Source of the DNA: Waterburya agarophytonicola KI4
GTDB taxonomy: Bacteria; Cyanobacteriota; Cyanobacteriia; Cyanobacteriales; Xenococcaceae
DNA length: 64,000 nt
Direction: 5' to 3'
Assembly (NCBI RefSeq): GCF_020640915.1
Contig: NZ_JADWDC010000015.1
Span: 17,275 to 81,274 of the forward strand
The notes below the pieces were generated by a model. That model did no database searches and was not told where the DNA came from. It saw nothing but the letters and a program-made list of their open reading frames with translations. The translations under genes were made by a program, and so were the position numbers. Below, one piece after another: positions 17,494 to 26,615 of the stretch. The stretch's first letter is position 1. Each line of letters opens with the position of its first letter.

Positions 17494-19266
17494 TCATTTA
17501 ATTCTCGCCCTTGATGAATTAGCAATTTTATGGACTAAACTTTTGATTTGTGATGCTTCAAGGGGACGACTATACAAAAATCCTTGAACTAAATCGCATT
17601 TATGTGTTTGCAGAAATTTTAATTCTGCTTCTGTTTCCACTCCTTCAGCTACAACTTTCAAATTCAATTGATGTGCCATCCTAATAATATTTTGAGTAAT
17701 TACAGCATTAATCTCGTTATTATGAATGTTATGAATAAAACAAGCATCTATTTTCAATAAATCAAAAGGAAACTGTTGTAGATAACCTAGAGAAGCATAT
17801 CCAGTCCCAAAATCATCTAATGCTATTTGGATTCCCAGTTTTTTGATCAGATGTAGTCTTTGAATATTAGCTTTGATATTATCTACTAATATTGTTTCAG
17901 TTAATTCCAACTCTAAAGATTGAGGATTTAAAGAGGTATTAAATAAAACTTGAGTTATTTGGTGAAACAGATCTGTTTGCTTAAACTGAAATCCAGATAA
18001 ATTAATGCCGATTTTAAGAAAATCCAATCCTTCATCGTGCCAGATTTGAGCTTGTTGACAAGCTTCTTGTAAAACCCATGCTCCAATTGGTTTCATTAAA
18101 CCACTTTCTTCGGCGATGGAGATGAATTTTTCGGCAGGAATTCTACCTAATGTGGGATGATTCCAACGCAATAGTGCTTCCGTACCCGCTACTAAATTTG
18201 TTTGTAGGTCAATTTTTGGTTGATAATATAATTCTAGTTCTTTTTTTTCTAAAGCATGGTGTAATTGGGCTTCCATAGTCAAGCTTTCTGTTGCTTGCGA
18301 ACTTTTAATATTAAAAGCAAATGTAAACAACTGACAACGATTTCCACCCTGTTTTTGTGCGTATTGGGTAGCTTTAACGGCTTGTTCTAATAATATTTCG
18401 ATGTCTTGATGGTCGTTGGGATAAAAAGAAATTCCAATACTGGCAGACAGAAATATTTCATGGTAGTCAATATAAAAAGCTTGCTGGAGAAGATCCAAGA
18501 TTTCTTGACCGTAGCGACTAGCTTTTATTTGCCTGTCTAAGGGGATCATTACGAAGAAATTATCTTCTTGTAAATGAATAGTAATGCCTTGAAAACTAAG
18601 ATTGTTAATGTATTGATTTAGTCTTTCTGCTATTTCTTTAATAAAAATATTTTTTTGAGTTGAATCTAGACAATTATTTATTTTACTAAATCTATCTATG
18701 TGAATATTGAAAAATGCTACTAATTTTAATTCTTGTTCGTCATCATTAGATAGGGATGAAATTAAATAATCGAAAGAATCCCTTAAAAAAAGTTTATTGG
18801 GCAAATTAGTCAAGTTATTGACATAAATATTATCAAAATTGGATGAATATTCTTTAATAGTATCCTGTAAAGATTTTTGAATAACTGATTGTTCTTTATA
18901 TTTACTCAGACTCATTTTGATTGTAGCCTGTAATTCTCTGTCCCGAAATGGTTTAATTAAATAACCATAGCAACCTGTTTGTGAAGCTCTTTCTAAAGTT
19001 TCGTCATTAGCATAGGCTGTTAGAAAAATAATTGGAATATCAGAAATCAATTTGATTTTTGCAGCAGTTTCGATGCCATCAATTTCTCCTTTGATAGCAA
19101 TGTCCATTAGAATCAAGTCTGGTTGATTAGTATTAATATAATCGATCGCAGCTTGCCCTGAAGAGACTATTTTATCAACATGATAACCACTTTTTTCGAG
19201 TTTTTTAGCTGTATTTTTGGCAATTATCAGTTCATCTTCTACTATTAAAATATTAATTTTACTCAT
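17494..19266 (-). CDS. Response regulator with degenerate GGDEF and EAL domains
   Basis: 590 residues. Receiver domain about 4-118 with phospho-Asp in LILMDIAIKG and Lys in YLIKPF. GGDEF-like domain about 150-310, where the signature position reads LQEDNFFVM instead of GGDEF, so diguanylate cyclase activity is unlikely. EAL domain about 328-580 with GTEALLRW, ELTETILV, DDFGTGYASL, LLKID and VVAEGVET intact. From family knowledge it should degrade cyclic di-GMP under control of receiver phosphorylation, with the GGDEF part perhaps sensing GTP. It is the first gene of a likely two-gene unit with the downstream kinase. Confidence 0.92.
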   Translation of the reverse strand: MSKINILIVEDELIIAKNTAKKLEKSGYHVDKIVSSGQAAIDYINTNQPDLILMDIAIKGEIDGIETAAKIKLISDIPIIFLTAYANDETLERASQTGCYGYLIKPFRDRELQATIKMSLSKYKEQSVIQKSLQDTIKEYSSNFDNIYVNNLTNLPNKLFLRDSFDYLISSLSNDDEQELKLVAFFNIHIDRFSKINNCLDSTQKNIFIKEIAERLNQYINNLSFQGITIHLQEDNFFVMIPLDRQIKASRYGQEILDLLQQAFYIDYHEIFLSASIGISFYPNDHQDIEILLEQAVKATQYAQKQGGNRCQLFTFAFNIKSSQATESLTMEAQLHHALEKKELELYYQPKIDLQTNLVAGTEALLRWNHPTLGRIPAEKFISIAEESGLMKPIGAWVLQEACQQAQIWHDEGLDFLKIGINLSGFQFKQTDLFHQITQVLFNTSLNPQSLELELTETILVDNIKANIQRLHLIKKLGIQIALDDFGTGYASLGYLQQFPFDLLKIDACFIHNIHNNEINAVITQNIIRMAHQLNLKVVAEGVETEAELKFLQTHKCDLVQGFLYSRPLEASQIKSLVHKIANSSRARIK

Positions 19267-19579
19267 AATCTTTTATTAGAAAATATTGTACCCAGTTTCA
19301 GATAGCTTATTGCCACTTTAAAAAATAACTCGCAAAAAATACGTGGCACAACTCCACGGTAGCAATTCTTTTGAATAACGTAAATCATTGCTTTTCCTGT
19401 CGTATAATTGCAGATCGCAACATAAATCAAGCATAAAATTGCTAAACAATGTCGCTTAAATTACCGAGAAACATAAAAATATTCAAAACGTATTTTAGAT
19501 TACAGTAAAAACAACTATAACTAACGATTTTAGTAATAAGTTAGCTATAGTTAAAAATCAATATTCAAACTAAAAGATA
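19267..19579. other. Intergenic stretch of 313 bases
   Basis: AT-rich region between the nusB end and the start of the REC-GGDEF-EAL gene, both on the minus strand. It holds the hairpin at 19513-19552 (listed as terminator) and a small CGTGG/CCACG stem near 19345-19365. The promoter of the signalling pair should be in the part nearest 19266. No other gene was seen. Confidence 0.5.
19506..19552 (-). terminator. Probable intrinsic terminator of the nusB transcript
   Basis: AACTATAACTAAC (19513-19525) and GTTAGCTATAGTT (19540-19552) form a 13-bp stem with one mismatch. On the minus strand the stem is followed by a run of five T (complement of 19506-19510). It lies 28 bases after the nusB stop. 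Confidence 0.6.
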
Positions 19580-20404
19580 TTAATCTATGTCTGCAAAAGT
19601 TTGTTTAAAAATGCGCAAAGATTTTCGCTCTGCTTCTCGCTCTATTTGCGATACTTCCTCTATATCGGGGGTTTTTTCTGTTTGAGATGTTGCGATTTCT
19701 TCGGGCAATATATCTTCCGTTTCACTCTTAATCTCTGTTTTCACTTCTTCTTCAATCGTGGTAATTGCTTCTAGTCCCTGTTCTTTAATGCGATCGCTCA
19801 ATCTCCGTAACACACCATTAATAAACCTAAATCCGTCCTCATCAGAATATCTTTTGGCTAATTCTACCGACTCGTTAATCGCAACTCTTTCTGGAACGTC
19901 AAGGTATAATATTTCAGCGACGGCAATCCGTAAAATATCGCGATCGACCTGGGGTAAACGACTGAGTTGCCAAGCCACTAAGACATTCTCAATCGACTGT
20001 TCGATTTCAAGATGGCGATCGTTAACCGTTATAATCAATTCCGCAGCATATTCTCTTACTTGCTCTCTACTAGTAAGTTGCAAAAATTCAGGAAATTCTA
20101 TTGCCATCCCCAAACGATTGACTGCTGTTTGAGATATTTCTAAAGCTTCTTGCAGCATCACTTTAGCACTATCGAGGTCACTGGCTCTAGTTTCACTGTT
20201 TAACAGACGCTCTTCGCCCCTTTTAATCTCCGCAGAAGCAGTCTCTAGATTATCTTGGACTTCCATAATCAAAGTACGAATAGCAGCCAAAATCAAACTA
20301 TCTAAGTCTTCTGGGTTGAGTTGATTTTTTTTGGTTTTGATTTGACTAATACTTAGTAGTGCAAGTTCGCGAGCAATACTACGAGGTTGTTTCCGAAGAG
20401 CCAT
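19580..20404 (-). CDS. nusB: Transcription antitermination protein NusB, extended
   Basis: 274 residues from the ATG at 20404; a frame from 20452 would add 16 residues unlike the family start MALRKQPRSIAREL. The NusB helical fold is clear in the middle: LPQVDRDILRIAVAEILYLDVPERVAINESVELAKRYSDEDGFRFINGVLRRL lies at about residues 157-209. NusB binds boxA RNA with NusE/S10 in rRNA antitermination. It is longer than the roughly 140-residue bacterial form: there is an inserted helical region near the N-terminus (30-100), and an acidic tail of about 65 residues rich in E, T and I. It follows the DUF502 gene by 71 bases on the same strand. Confidence 0.93.
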   Translation of the reverse strand: MALRKQPRSIARELALLSISQIKTKKNQLNPEDLDSLILAAIRTLIMEVQDNLETASAEIKRGEERLLNSETRASDLDSAKVMLQEALEISQTAVNRLGMAIEFPEFLQLTSREQVREYAAELIITVNDRHLEIEQSIENVLVAWQLSRLPQVDRDILRIAVAEILYLDVPERVAINESVELAKRYSDEDGFRFINGVLRRLSDRIKEQGLEAITTIEEEVKTEIKSETEDILPEEIATSQTEKTPDIEEVSQIEREAERKSLRIFKQTFADID

Positions 20405-20475
20405 TTTAAAATTAAATGAATAATAGATACTCAAAGATAAATTTCCAGCCAAACCATTATACAGCTTAGTTTTGC

Positions 20476-21213
20476 CTAACTTTCTGATTCCTTGGGAATT
20501 AGTCCAGATGTGTTGGCAGCTAAACCCGCGTCTAAGGGAAGTTTTGAAGAAGATTTTGGCACAGCAACGGGTGGTTTGATGCTAGGATTTTCAGGACTAA
20601 CAATTCCTCCTGAGATCAGAACTTTAAACGCATCTTCAATGGAAATGTCCACATCGATCGCTTCCGATTGAGGAACAATAGCATACCATCCCGAAGTAGG
20701 ATTGGGGGTAGTAGGAATAAAAACATTAATCATTTCTTCGGGAAGATGCTTTTGCAAAGAAGGACTAGCTTTTCCCGTCACAAATCCCATCGTCCAAATT
20801 CCTTTACGGGGATACTCAATCAAAATAACCCTTCTAAATTTTGTTTTGGAATCTCCTAATAAGGTTTCTAAAATCTGTTTTAAAGTTTTATATACCGAAC
20901 CTGCCAAAGGAATCGCTTGAAGGAATTGTTCGCCAAAATCGAGCAACCAACGACCGACAATATTACGAGCCATCAAACCTATGGCTAAAATGCTCAACAG
21001 AGGTACTGCCAACCCTACTGTAAAATTAAGAATATTGGTTAAAAAAGGATCTAACCCATCAAAAGGATTAATTTGTTTGGGTATACGGGTAAATAAATCA
21101 ATTGTCCATTTAGCAATAGACACCGATAGCCAGATAGTTGTCGCCAGGGGAATCACCACCAGCAATCCAGCAATTAAGTCGTTCTTTAAATCTTGTTTTA
21201 AACGTTGCAGCAC
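20476..21213 (-). CDS. DUF502 membrane protein
   Basis: 245 residues. Two membrane helices (about 14-34 and 62-85) precede a conserved soluble part with PLAGSVYKTLKQ (near 101-112) and IPTTPNPTSGWYAIVP (near 166-181), which mark DUF502, related to plant COV/LCV proteins. The tail (about 205-245) is rich in P, S and K. The molecular role is unknown. The start is GTG at 21213, supported by AAGGAGAG about nine bases upstream. It is the first gene of a unit with nusB, a pairing I believe is common in cyanobacteria. Confidence 0.85.
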   Translation of the reverse strand: MLQRLKQDLKNDLIAGLLVVIPLATTIWLSVSIAKWTIDLFTRIPKQINPFDGLDPFLTNILNFTVGLAVPLLSILAIGLMARNIVGRWLLDFGEQFLQAIPLAGSVYKTLKQILETLLGDSKTKFRRVILIEYPRKGIWTMGFVTGKASPSLQKHLPEEMINVFIPTTPNPTSGWYAIVPQSEAIDVDISIEDAFKVLISGGIVSPENPSIKPPVAVPKSSSKLPLDAGLAANTSGLIPKESES

Positions 21214-21614
21214 AGAGCTATTACTCTCCTTACAACTAAAATTTGTATTATATTAATTTGGTTCTAGTATAAGTTTTAAAGCTTATAAATAATTGTTGCA
21301 AGTATTGATATTAGGCTATTTTTATGAGCATAAACAGGATTGCGATCGCAACCTCGACAATTTCTACAACGGGGGGAACCCCGGCAATATGCGGAGCGGT
21401 ATCCTTTAGGACGAACTGTCTCGCAAATATCGTACTAATAGCATATTCTACCGCGTAATGCGGTGGGTTCTATCAAGAGAAAAAGCTAGTCTCTCCACAA
21501 AATAGGTTTCAAAAATAATAAATATACTTAAGTTTGGACGAGCCTCTAACAGGAAGTTTTAAAATTTAGTTGAACCCCGCTCTCATTACCCTGAAAACGG
21601 TAATTTAAACCACT
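21214..21614. other. Intergenic stretch of 401 bases with decayed TnpB tail
   Basis: Divergent spacer between DUF502 and pgl. It holds a 26-base match to the 3' part of the TnpB fragment at 45.4 kb (see repeat), a GGGGGGAACCCC palindrome near 21371-21382, and a 5-bp hairpin ACCGC/GCGGT at 21450-21464. Promoters for both flanking genes must lie here but I cannot place them with confidence. Confidence 0.5.
21387..21412 (-). mobile_element. Small TnpB C-terminal remnant
   Basis: The 26 bases differ at only three positions from 45431-45456, inside the truncated tnpB. On the minus strand both read LKDTA-x-H in the same frame. The match does not extend clearly on either side, so this is either a deep relic of an IS200/IS605-type element or a dispersed repeat that also forms part of tnpB. 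Confidence 0.45.
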
Positions 21615-22346
21615 ATGAACAGAAATATTGAAGTTTTAAGCGATAAACCCGCACTAATTGAGCGATCGCGAGAAATTATTCTGGCTCGCTTACATCAAGC
21701 CATAGAATCAAGAGGTAAGTTTACCATTGCTTTGTCTGGAGGAAGCACCCCCAAACCACTCTACGAAGCTTTAGGCAAAGAGTCTCTACCATGGTCAAAA
21801 GTACATATTTTTTGGGGTGACGAGCGTTATGTCCCCGCCAGCGATCGAGACAGCAATCAATTGATGGCGCGTCAGGCTTGGCTAGATCGTATAGAAATTC
21901 CTGCTGCCAATATTCATCCGATGAGTACTAATGCCGAAAATCCCCTCCAAGATGCCCAACAACAGGAACAAGAACTTCACTCCTTTTTCCAGACTCAGCC
22001 AGGAGAATTCCCCGCGTTTGACTTAATCCTATTGGGTATGGGAGATGATGGACACACTGCTTCTTTGTTTCCTCATACCGAGGCTTTAACAGTTTGCGAT
22101 CGCTTAATTACCGTGGGTAATAAAGACGGTCAACCTAGAATTACTTTTACCGTACCGTTGATTAATCAAGCTCGTTGTGTTTTATTTGTAGTAGCAGGAG
22201 CAAATAAGCGTCCTGCTCTTAAAGAAGTATTTGCTCCTGAAGCTGATGAGATGAATTATCCCTCTCGATTAATTCAACCCCAAGGAGAACTTTTGTGGTT
22301 ATTGGATCGCAGCGCAGCAGCAGAATTATCCCTCGACCGTCAATAA
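21615..22346 (+). CDS. pgl: 6-Phosphogluconolactonase
   Basis: 243 residues, normal for DevB/Pgl. Motifs are FTIALSGGSTPKPLYEAL (near 36-53), VHIFWGDERYVP (near 63-74), LLGMGDDGHTASLFPHT (near 139-155) and the late VAGANKRPALKEV. It hydrolyses 6-phosphogluconolactone to 6-phosphogluconate in the oxidative pentose phosphate pathway, in the cytoplasm, supplying NADPH at night. ATG start; stands alone on this strand, followed 88 bases later by the FHA gene. No zwf or opcA is nearby. Confidence 0.95.
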   Translation: MNRNIEVLSDKPALIERSREIILARLHQAIESRGKFTIALSGGSTPKPLYEALGKESLPWSKVHIFWGDERYVPASDRDSNQLMARQAWLDRIEIPAANIHPMSTNAENPLQDAQQQEQELHSFFQTQPGEFPAFDLILLGMGDDGHTASLFPHTEALTVCDRLITVGNKDGQPRITFTVPLINQARCVLFVVAGANKRPALKEVFAPEADEMNYPSRLIQPQGELLWLLDRSAAAELSLDRQ

Positions 22347-22434
22347 TCAATAATAAATAGTATAGTGGGGAAAAAAAACACCTATGTCGGTAGTAGTGTA
22401 ATAGTTTAGATTTTAGTGAAATTTTAAAATACCT

Positions 22435-23439
22435 ATGATTACTTGCCCCAGTTGCAATCACCAAAATCCAGAAGGATCTTTGCAATGCGAAAATTGTTAT
22501 ACTCCTCTGCCAGCGAGTACTAGCTGCCCCAATTGTGGAACATCAGTACAAACCGATGCGACTTTTTGCGGTCAGTGTGGTTTCAATTTACAAGCAGAAA
22601 ATCCAGTTGTGGAAACTGCTCCTGAAAAAACTGTCGAAGAGACAGCAATTGGCTCATTGCCTGATCTGCCCCTAGAAGAGTTATCTCCCACCGTTGAAAT
22701 ACCCGAAGTCTCTGTAGCAGAAGTAGAATCAGATATTTTACCCGAAACTACTATGTCTTCTCCCATTACTAGTCCTTGGGATGAAGAAGAAGATTTGACC
22801 ATCGGACAGCCAAAAGCTGCATCCAATCTTGATAGTACAGAAATTGATTCTTCCCCTGTAGATCTAGAGCTACCTCCAGAATTTATCACATCAAACTCTG
22901 ATACAAACAATAATATGCCTGTGTCGACAGAATCGACTGACCTAGATTTGAATTTCGATGAAGTTCCAATAGAGGAAAAAGCCGAGATTAAACCAGAAGA
23001 GTTAGAAGTTCCAGAAGTCCCCGCAAGCCCCAGTAATAGTAGTTTTAGTTCGACTGCCGACCCCGATCGTGCTGGGATGGGAAATATTAGTGGCATGACC
23101 CAATTACAGTTGCAAACAGCAAGTCTGCTGCATCTGCAAAGCAACACTACTATTGAAATTCCTGCTAACTTAAATGTAGTTCATATTGGCAAACCCAACG
23201 GTCAAATACCCCCAGATATTGATGTGGCGGGTTTTCCCGACTCAGAGGTAGTATCTAGACTTCATGCTGATATTAGAATCGAAGGAGATATTTATTATAT
23301 TGAGGATGTGGGTAGTTCTAATGGAACTTATGTCAACCATACTCCTTTACTCAAAGGAAACCGTCATCGGCTGCGGGCTGGCGATCGCATTGCCTTAGGT
23401 AAAGGCGATTTGGTAACTTTTATCTTCCAACTGGGTTAG
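22435..23439 (+). CDS. Zinc-ribbon and FHA-domain protein
   Basis: 334 residues. N-terminal double zinc ribbon (residues 1-45) with CPSC, CENC, CPNC and CGQC knuckles. A long acidic, S/T/P-rich linker follows (about 50-215, low complexity), a likely target for phosphorylation. The C-terminal forkhead-associated domain (about 235-334) has SRLHADIRI with the phosphothreonine-contacting Arg and His and VGSSNGTYVN. FHA domains bind phosphothreonine partners of Ser/Thr kinases. The double zinc ribbon may hold the protein in a complex. No kinase gene is adjacent, so the partner is unknown. Confidence 0.9.
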   Translation: MITCPSCNHQNPEGSLQCENCYTPLPASTSCPNCGTSVQTDATFCGQCGFNLQAENPVVETAPEKTVEETAIGSLPDLPLEELSPTVEIPEVSVAEVESDILPETTMSSPITSPWDEEEDLTIGQPKAASNLDSTEIDSSPVDLELPPEFITSNSDTNNNMPVSTESTDLDLNFDEVPIEEKAEIKPEELEVPEVPASPSNSSFSSTADPDRAGMGNISGMTQLQLQTASLLHLQSNTTIEIPANLNVVHIGKPNGQIPPDIDVAGFPDSEVVSRLHADIRIEGDIYYIEDVGSSNGTYVNHTPLLKGNRHRLRAGDRIALGKGDLVTFIFQLG

Positions 23440-23479
23440 ATAACAAAATGTTACGACCAGCTAAAAAATTTGTAAAATT

Positions 23480-24178
23480 TTAGCGCAAAGCCAAGTTAGT
23501 TTGGAGGGTGAGGTGCAGGTCATTGTTCGGATCGATGGAAACCAATTCTGCTTCGTTGCCTCCCAGAAGCAATCCAGCGATCGCACCAGCACCAGCCCCG
23601 CCCAAAACTTCTAAAAATTCGATATCACCAAAGATTTCCGACAATACAGTGGCAGCAGCAGCACCAATCGCTGCCCCTTTGATAATTTCTCCTGCATTCG
23701 CTCCTTTTTTAATGGTTTCTCTCCGAGTTACCACATCAGAAATAGCATCAATCGATCGAGTCGTGCCGTTAGGAAAGACTAGTTCTTCGGCTAAGAAAAA
23801 AGAACCAGATTGATCTTCATTCGGTCTAATTTCGCCGATTATTTCACTACCATAGGGGATGAGAATGTTGCGCCGACTATCTTTGACATCTGCTGCGACA
23901 TAAAGACTTAGGGGAATAGTTTCTTCTGGAGTAAGGAGAATTTTTTCTTCATCATATTCTACGGGAATGACGAACCCCCGAGGAACGGTATTGGGGAGCA
24001 GATCTATAGTGCGTCTGGGTTGTTGGGGAGGATTGTAGATTCTTTCTCGATTGGGTTGACTGGGAAAAAGCTGCGCTTGGGCAGGGGTTATATTAGCAAA
24101 TGGTGCGATCGCTGCTGTTAAAGCAGTCAAAGTTATGGAGATAGAAGTGGTTACTTTAGAGTATTTTGCGTTAAACAT
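23480..24178 (-). CDS. Secreted TrbI-like protein with glycine zipper
   Basis: 232 residues. A signal peptide (about 1-35) with a basic start and A/T/I core ends at PAQAQ. The middle has repeats of VIPVEYDEEKILL-type strands and YGSEIIGEI, which in cyanobacterial annotation is often labelled conjugal transfer protein TrbI because of a VirB10/TrbI-like beta-rich fold. Near the C-terminus a glycine/alanine-rich stretch (IKGAAIGAAAATVL, then GGAGAGAIAGLLLGG) forms a glycine zipper that may insert in a membrane. No conjugation genes are nearby, so a general envelope role is more likely than DNA transfer. Confidence 0.65.
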   Translation of the reverse strand: MFNAKYSKVTTSISITLTALTAAIAPFANITPAQAQLFPSQPNRERIYNPPQQPRRTIDLLPNTVPRGFVIPVEYDEEKILLTPEETIPLSLYVAADVKDSRRNILIPYGSEIIGEIRPNEDQSGSFFLAEELVFPNGTTRSIDAISDVVTRRETIKKGANAGEIIKGAAIGAAAATVLSEIFGDIEFLEVLGGAGAGAIAGLLLGGNEAELVSIDPNNDLHLTLQTNLALR

Positions 24179-24314
24179 AACTAGACAAAAATTTTTCTCA
24201 TAGAAATATTAGTTATGACCCATTGACGCAGACATTTCGATCCTAGTTCCAAATCCAACTCATTTATCATTCCTAAAATTCCCTATTTTTTGGTAAGACA
24301 GAGCAATATTACTC

Positions 24315-26531
24315 ATGCTAGAATCCCGCGTGCGCCCCAGAAAAACCTTACAAAAAAAACTAAAAGATCGAGCAATAACTTTGTTGGCTAACAACAAAAA
24401 GTTAATTTTACTAATGCTGTTAAGTGGCTTTGGTTGTTTGATTTTACAAAGCCGTAATTTATCTGACCAATCGAACAAAAAATTATCATCAGCCCCCGAA
24501 TCATCTTCTCTGATAGAATTACGCCAAATAACGCCTTCTGCTAGGGCATCTCAGTTGAAAGTTATGGCAGAAGGGAATCCTAGAAGAAATGACAAACAAA
24601 GAATACTCGATCGCCATCGCGCCCGTTATTTATTGGGTTCGGATTTGGTGCAACAACAACAAGGCAAGCTGGCTTTAACTTATCTCCAAGGCTTGGGACA
24701 AGACTATCCTTTGCTGCGCCCTCAAATTCTCTGGAAAATTGCTCAAGCACATCAACAAAACCAACAAACCAACGCTGCCCAAAGAACCTTAAAGTATTTA
24801 ATTAAAAGCTATCCCGACTCTTCTCTGACAGCAAATGCACTGTCCCTGCTGGATGAAGATCGAGTCCAAAATGAAGCTCAAATCATTAAAAAGTTCCCCT
24901 ATCATCCCATCGCTCAAAAAATTGCCCGCCAACGTCTGAGTAAAAATCCCCAACAATTTCAATTACTATTGTTGCTGGCAAAATACAGTCGAGACTCCGA
25001 TTTAAACCCAATTCGCGATCGCCTGGTATTAAAATATCCAGCTAAACTCACTCCTGAAGACTGGCAAGCTATTGCTGATGGCTATTGGCGAGAAGAAGAA
25101 CACCGCAAAGCTGCGGATGCTTATACCTATGCCTCTTCTACCCCTCAAAATTTATATCGTGCTGCCAGAGGTTTTCATCGCAATGGTAATTTAGATACTG
25201 CCAAACGAGCCTATCAAAGACTATTACAAGAATATCATGACTCTAGAGAAGCAGGTGAAGCTTTAATCTACTTAGCTAACATTTCTAGCGGTGATGAAGC
25301 GGTGGTATATCTTGAAAAAGCGATCGCCAAATTTCCCAACAATGCCCCAGAAGCTTATCGTTCTAAAGCGATCGTTCACGAACGTTTTGATAAAAACGTC
25401 GCAGCCGATGAAGCCCGCCAGAACTTATTAAATCAATATAATGATTCCTCCGCTGCGGGGGAATATCGTTGGAAAATAGCCCAAAAATTAGCAGCCAGCG
25501 GTAGCAAAAAAGATGCTTGGCAGTGGATGCAGCCTTTGGTTAAATCCAACTCCACCCTCGAACAAGGTTTTGCGCCTAAAGCTCTTTATTGGACGGGAAA
25601 ATGGGCAAAAGAGATTGGTAAATTAGCCGAGGCAGAAACAACGTTCAAAAAAATCATCAAGCAATATCCTCAATCCTACTGGGCATGGCGATCGGCAGTT
25701 ATGTTAGGTTGGGATGTGGGAGACTTCGATCGATTGCGCTCTCTCTCTCCGCCCTTAAACTTATCCGCCACCTATAGCCCCTTACCAGTAAGATCTTCAG
25801 CCCTCCAAGAACTCTATTTATTAGGGCAATATTACGATGCAGGGCTAATGTTGCGATCGCAGCTCGAACGACCCCAACAGCTTTCTGTGAACGAGCAGTT
25901 TAGCGAAGGTATACTAAGAATTGGGGTAGGAGAATATAGCGCAGGAATGCAAGAAATTTGGGATTTAACCAAACGAGAAACTCCTCAAGAATTAAAAGAA
26001 TGGAAAGCCTTGCGCCAAACTACCGCTTATTGGCGGGGTTTATTTCCTTTTCCCTATCAAACAGAAATTCTTGACTTTGCTCGACAAGATGAGATTAATC
26101 CTTTGTTAGTTCTTTCTGTCATGCGTAAAGAATCTACCTTTAATCCCGAGATCGATTCGGTGGTTGGTGCAGTTGGCTTGATGCAGATTGTTCCTCCTAC
26201 AGCTAAATGGGTAGCAGAACAACTAGATTTAGCAGAATATTCCCTCACAAATCCCGAAGATAATATCAAAATTGGGACTTGGTATCTCAAGCACAATCAC
26301 GATCGCTATGAGGATAATTCTTTATATGCGGTAGCAAGTTATAACGCTGGTACGGGGAATGTTAGTTCTTGGTTAGACAGTTATAATACTAGCGATCCCG
26401 ATTTGTTTGTCGAGCAAATACCTTTTCCTGAAACTAAGGATTATGTTGAGGGGGTTTTTGGTAATTACTGGAATTATTTGCGGTTATACAATCCTGCTAT
26501 ACGTCAGAAAGTTAATTCTATTAGTCATTAG
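24315..26531 (+). CDS. Soluble-type lytic murein transglycosylase (SLT family)
   Basis: 738 residues. An N-terminal membrane anchor or signal (about 28-46) follows a basic leader. Residues 90-560 form a long helical, TPR-like superhelix similar to the U and L domains of Slt70. The catalytic SLT domain is at about 590-715: VMRKESTFNP with the catalytic Glu, VGAVGLMQIVPPTA, and ASYNAGTGNV. It cleaves peptidoglycan glycan strands to 1,6-anhydro products in the periplasm. It is divergent from the TrbI-like gene with 136 bases between. Its last codons (ISH-stop) are made by the heptad repeat at 26520. Confidence 0.92.
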   Translation: MLESRVRPRKTLQKKLKDRAITLLANNKKLILLMLLSGFGCLILQSRNLSDQSNKKLSSAPESSSLIELRQITPSARASQLKVMAEGNPRRNDKQRILDRHRARYLLGSDLVQQQQGKLALTYLQGLGQDYPLLRPQILWKIAQAHQQNQQTNAAQRTLKYLIKSYPDSSLTANALSLLDEDRVQNEAQIIKKFPYHPIAQKIARQRLSKNPQQFQLLLLLAKYSRDSDLNPIRDRLVLKYPAKLTPEDWQAIADGYWREEEHRKAADAYTYASSTPQNLYRAARGFHRNGNLDTAKRAYQRLLQEYHDSREAGEALIYLANISSGDEAVVYLEKAIAKFPNNAPEAYRSKAIVHERFDKNVAADEARQNLLNQYNDSSAAGEYRWKIAQKLAASGSKKDAWQWMQPLVKSNSTLEQGFAPKALYWTGKWAKEIGKLAEAETTFKKIIKQYPQSYWAWRSAVMLGWDVGDFDRLRSLSPPLNLSATYSPLPVRSSALQELYLLGQYYDAGLMLRSQLERPQQLSVNEQFSEGILRIGVGEYSAGMQEIWDLTKRETPQELKEWKALRQTTAYWRGLFPFPYQTEILDFARQDEINPLLVLSVMRKESTFNPEIDSVVGAVGLMQIVPPTAKWVAEQLDLAEYSLTNPEDNIKIGTWYLKHNHDRYEDNSLYAVASYNAGTGNVSSWLDSYNTSDPDLFVEQIPFPETKDYVEGVFGNYWNYLRLYNPAIRQKVNSISH

Positions 26532-26561
26532 TTATTAGTTATTAGTCATTGGTGATTGGTC
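26520..26561. repeat. Heptad tandem repeat spanning the slt stop codon
   Basis: Six 7-base units in a row: ATTAGTC, ATTAGTT, ATTAGTT, ATTAGTC, ATTGGTG, ATTGGTC. The first unit and a half encode the last residues and the TAG stop of the transglycosylase. This matches the short tandemly repeated sequences known in cyanobacteria. Confidence 0.85.
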
Positions 26562-26615
26562 ATTTCATCTTTTATCGGACAAGCCAAATAAGTTCGATCT
26601 GGATATTTTTTGGGG

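Noticed and set aside
26520..26561. Repeat array considered as a CRISPR or phage attachment site
   Set aside because: Units are seven bases, directly adjacent, with no spacers; typical short tandem repeat.
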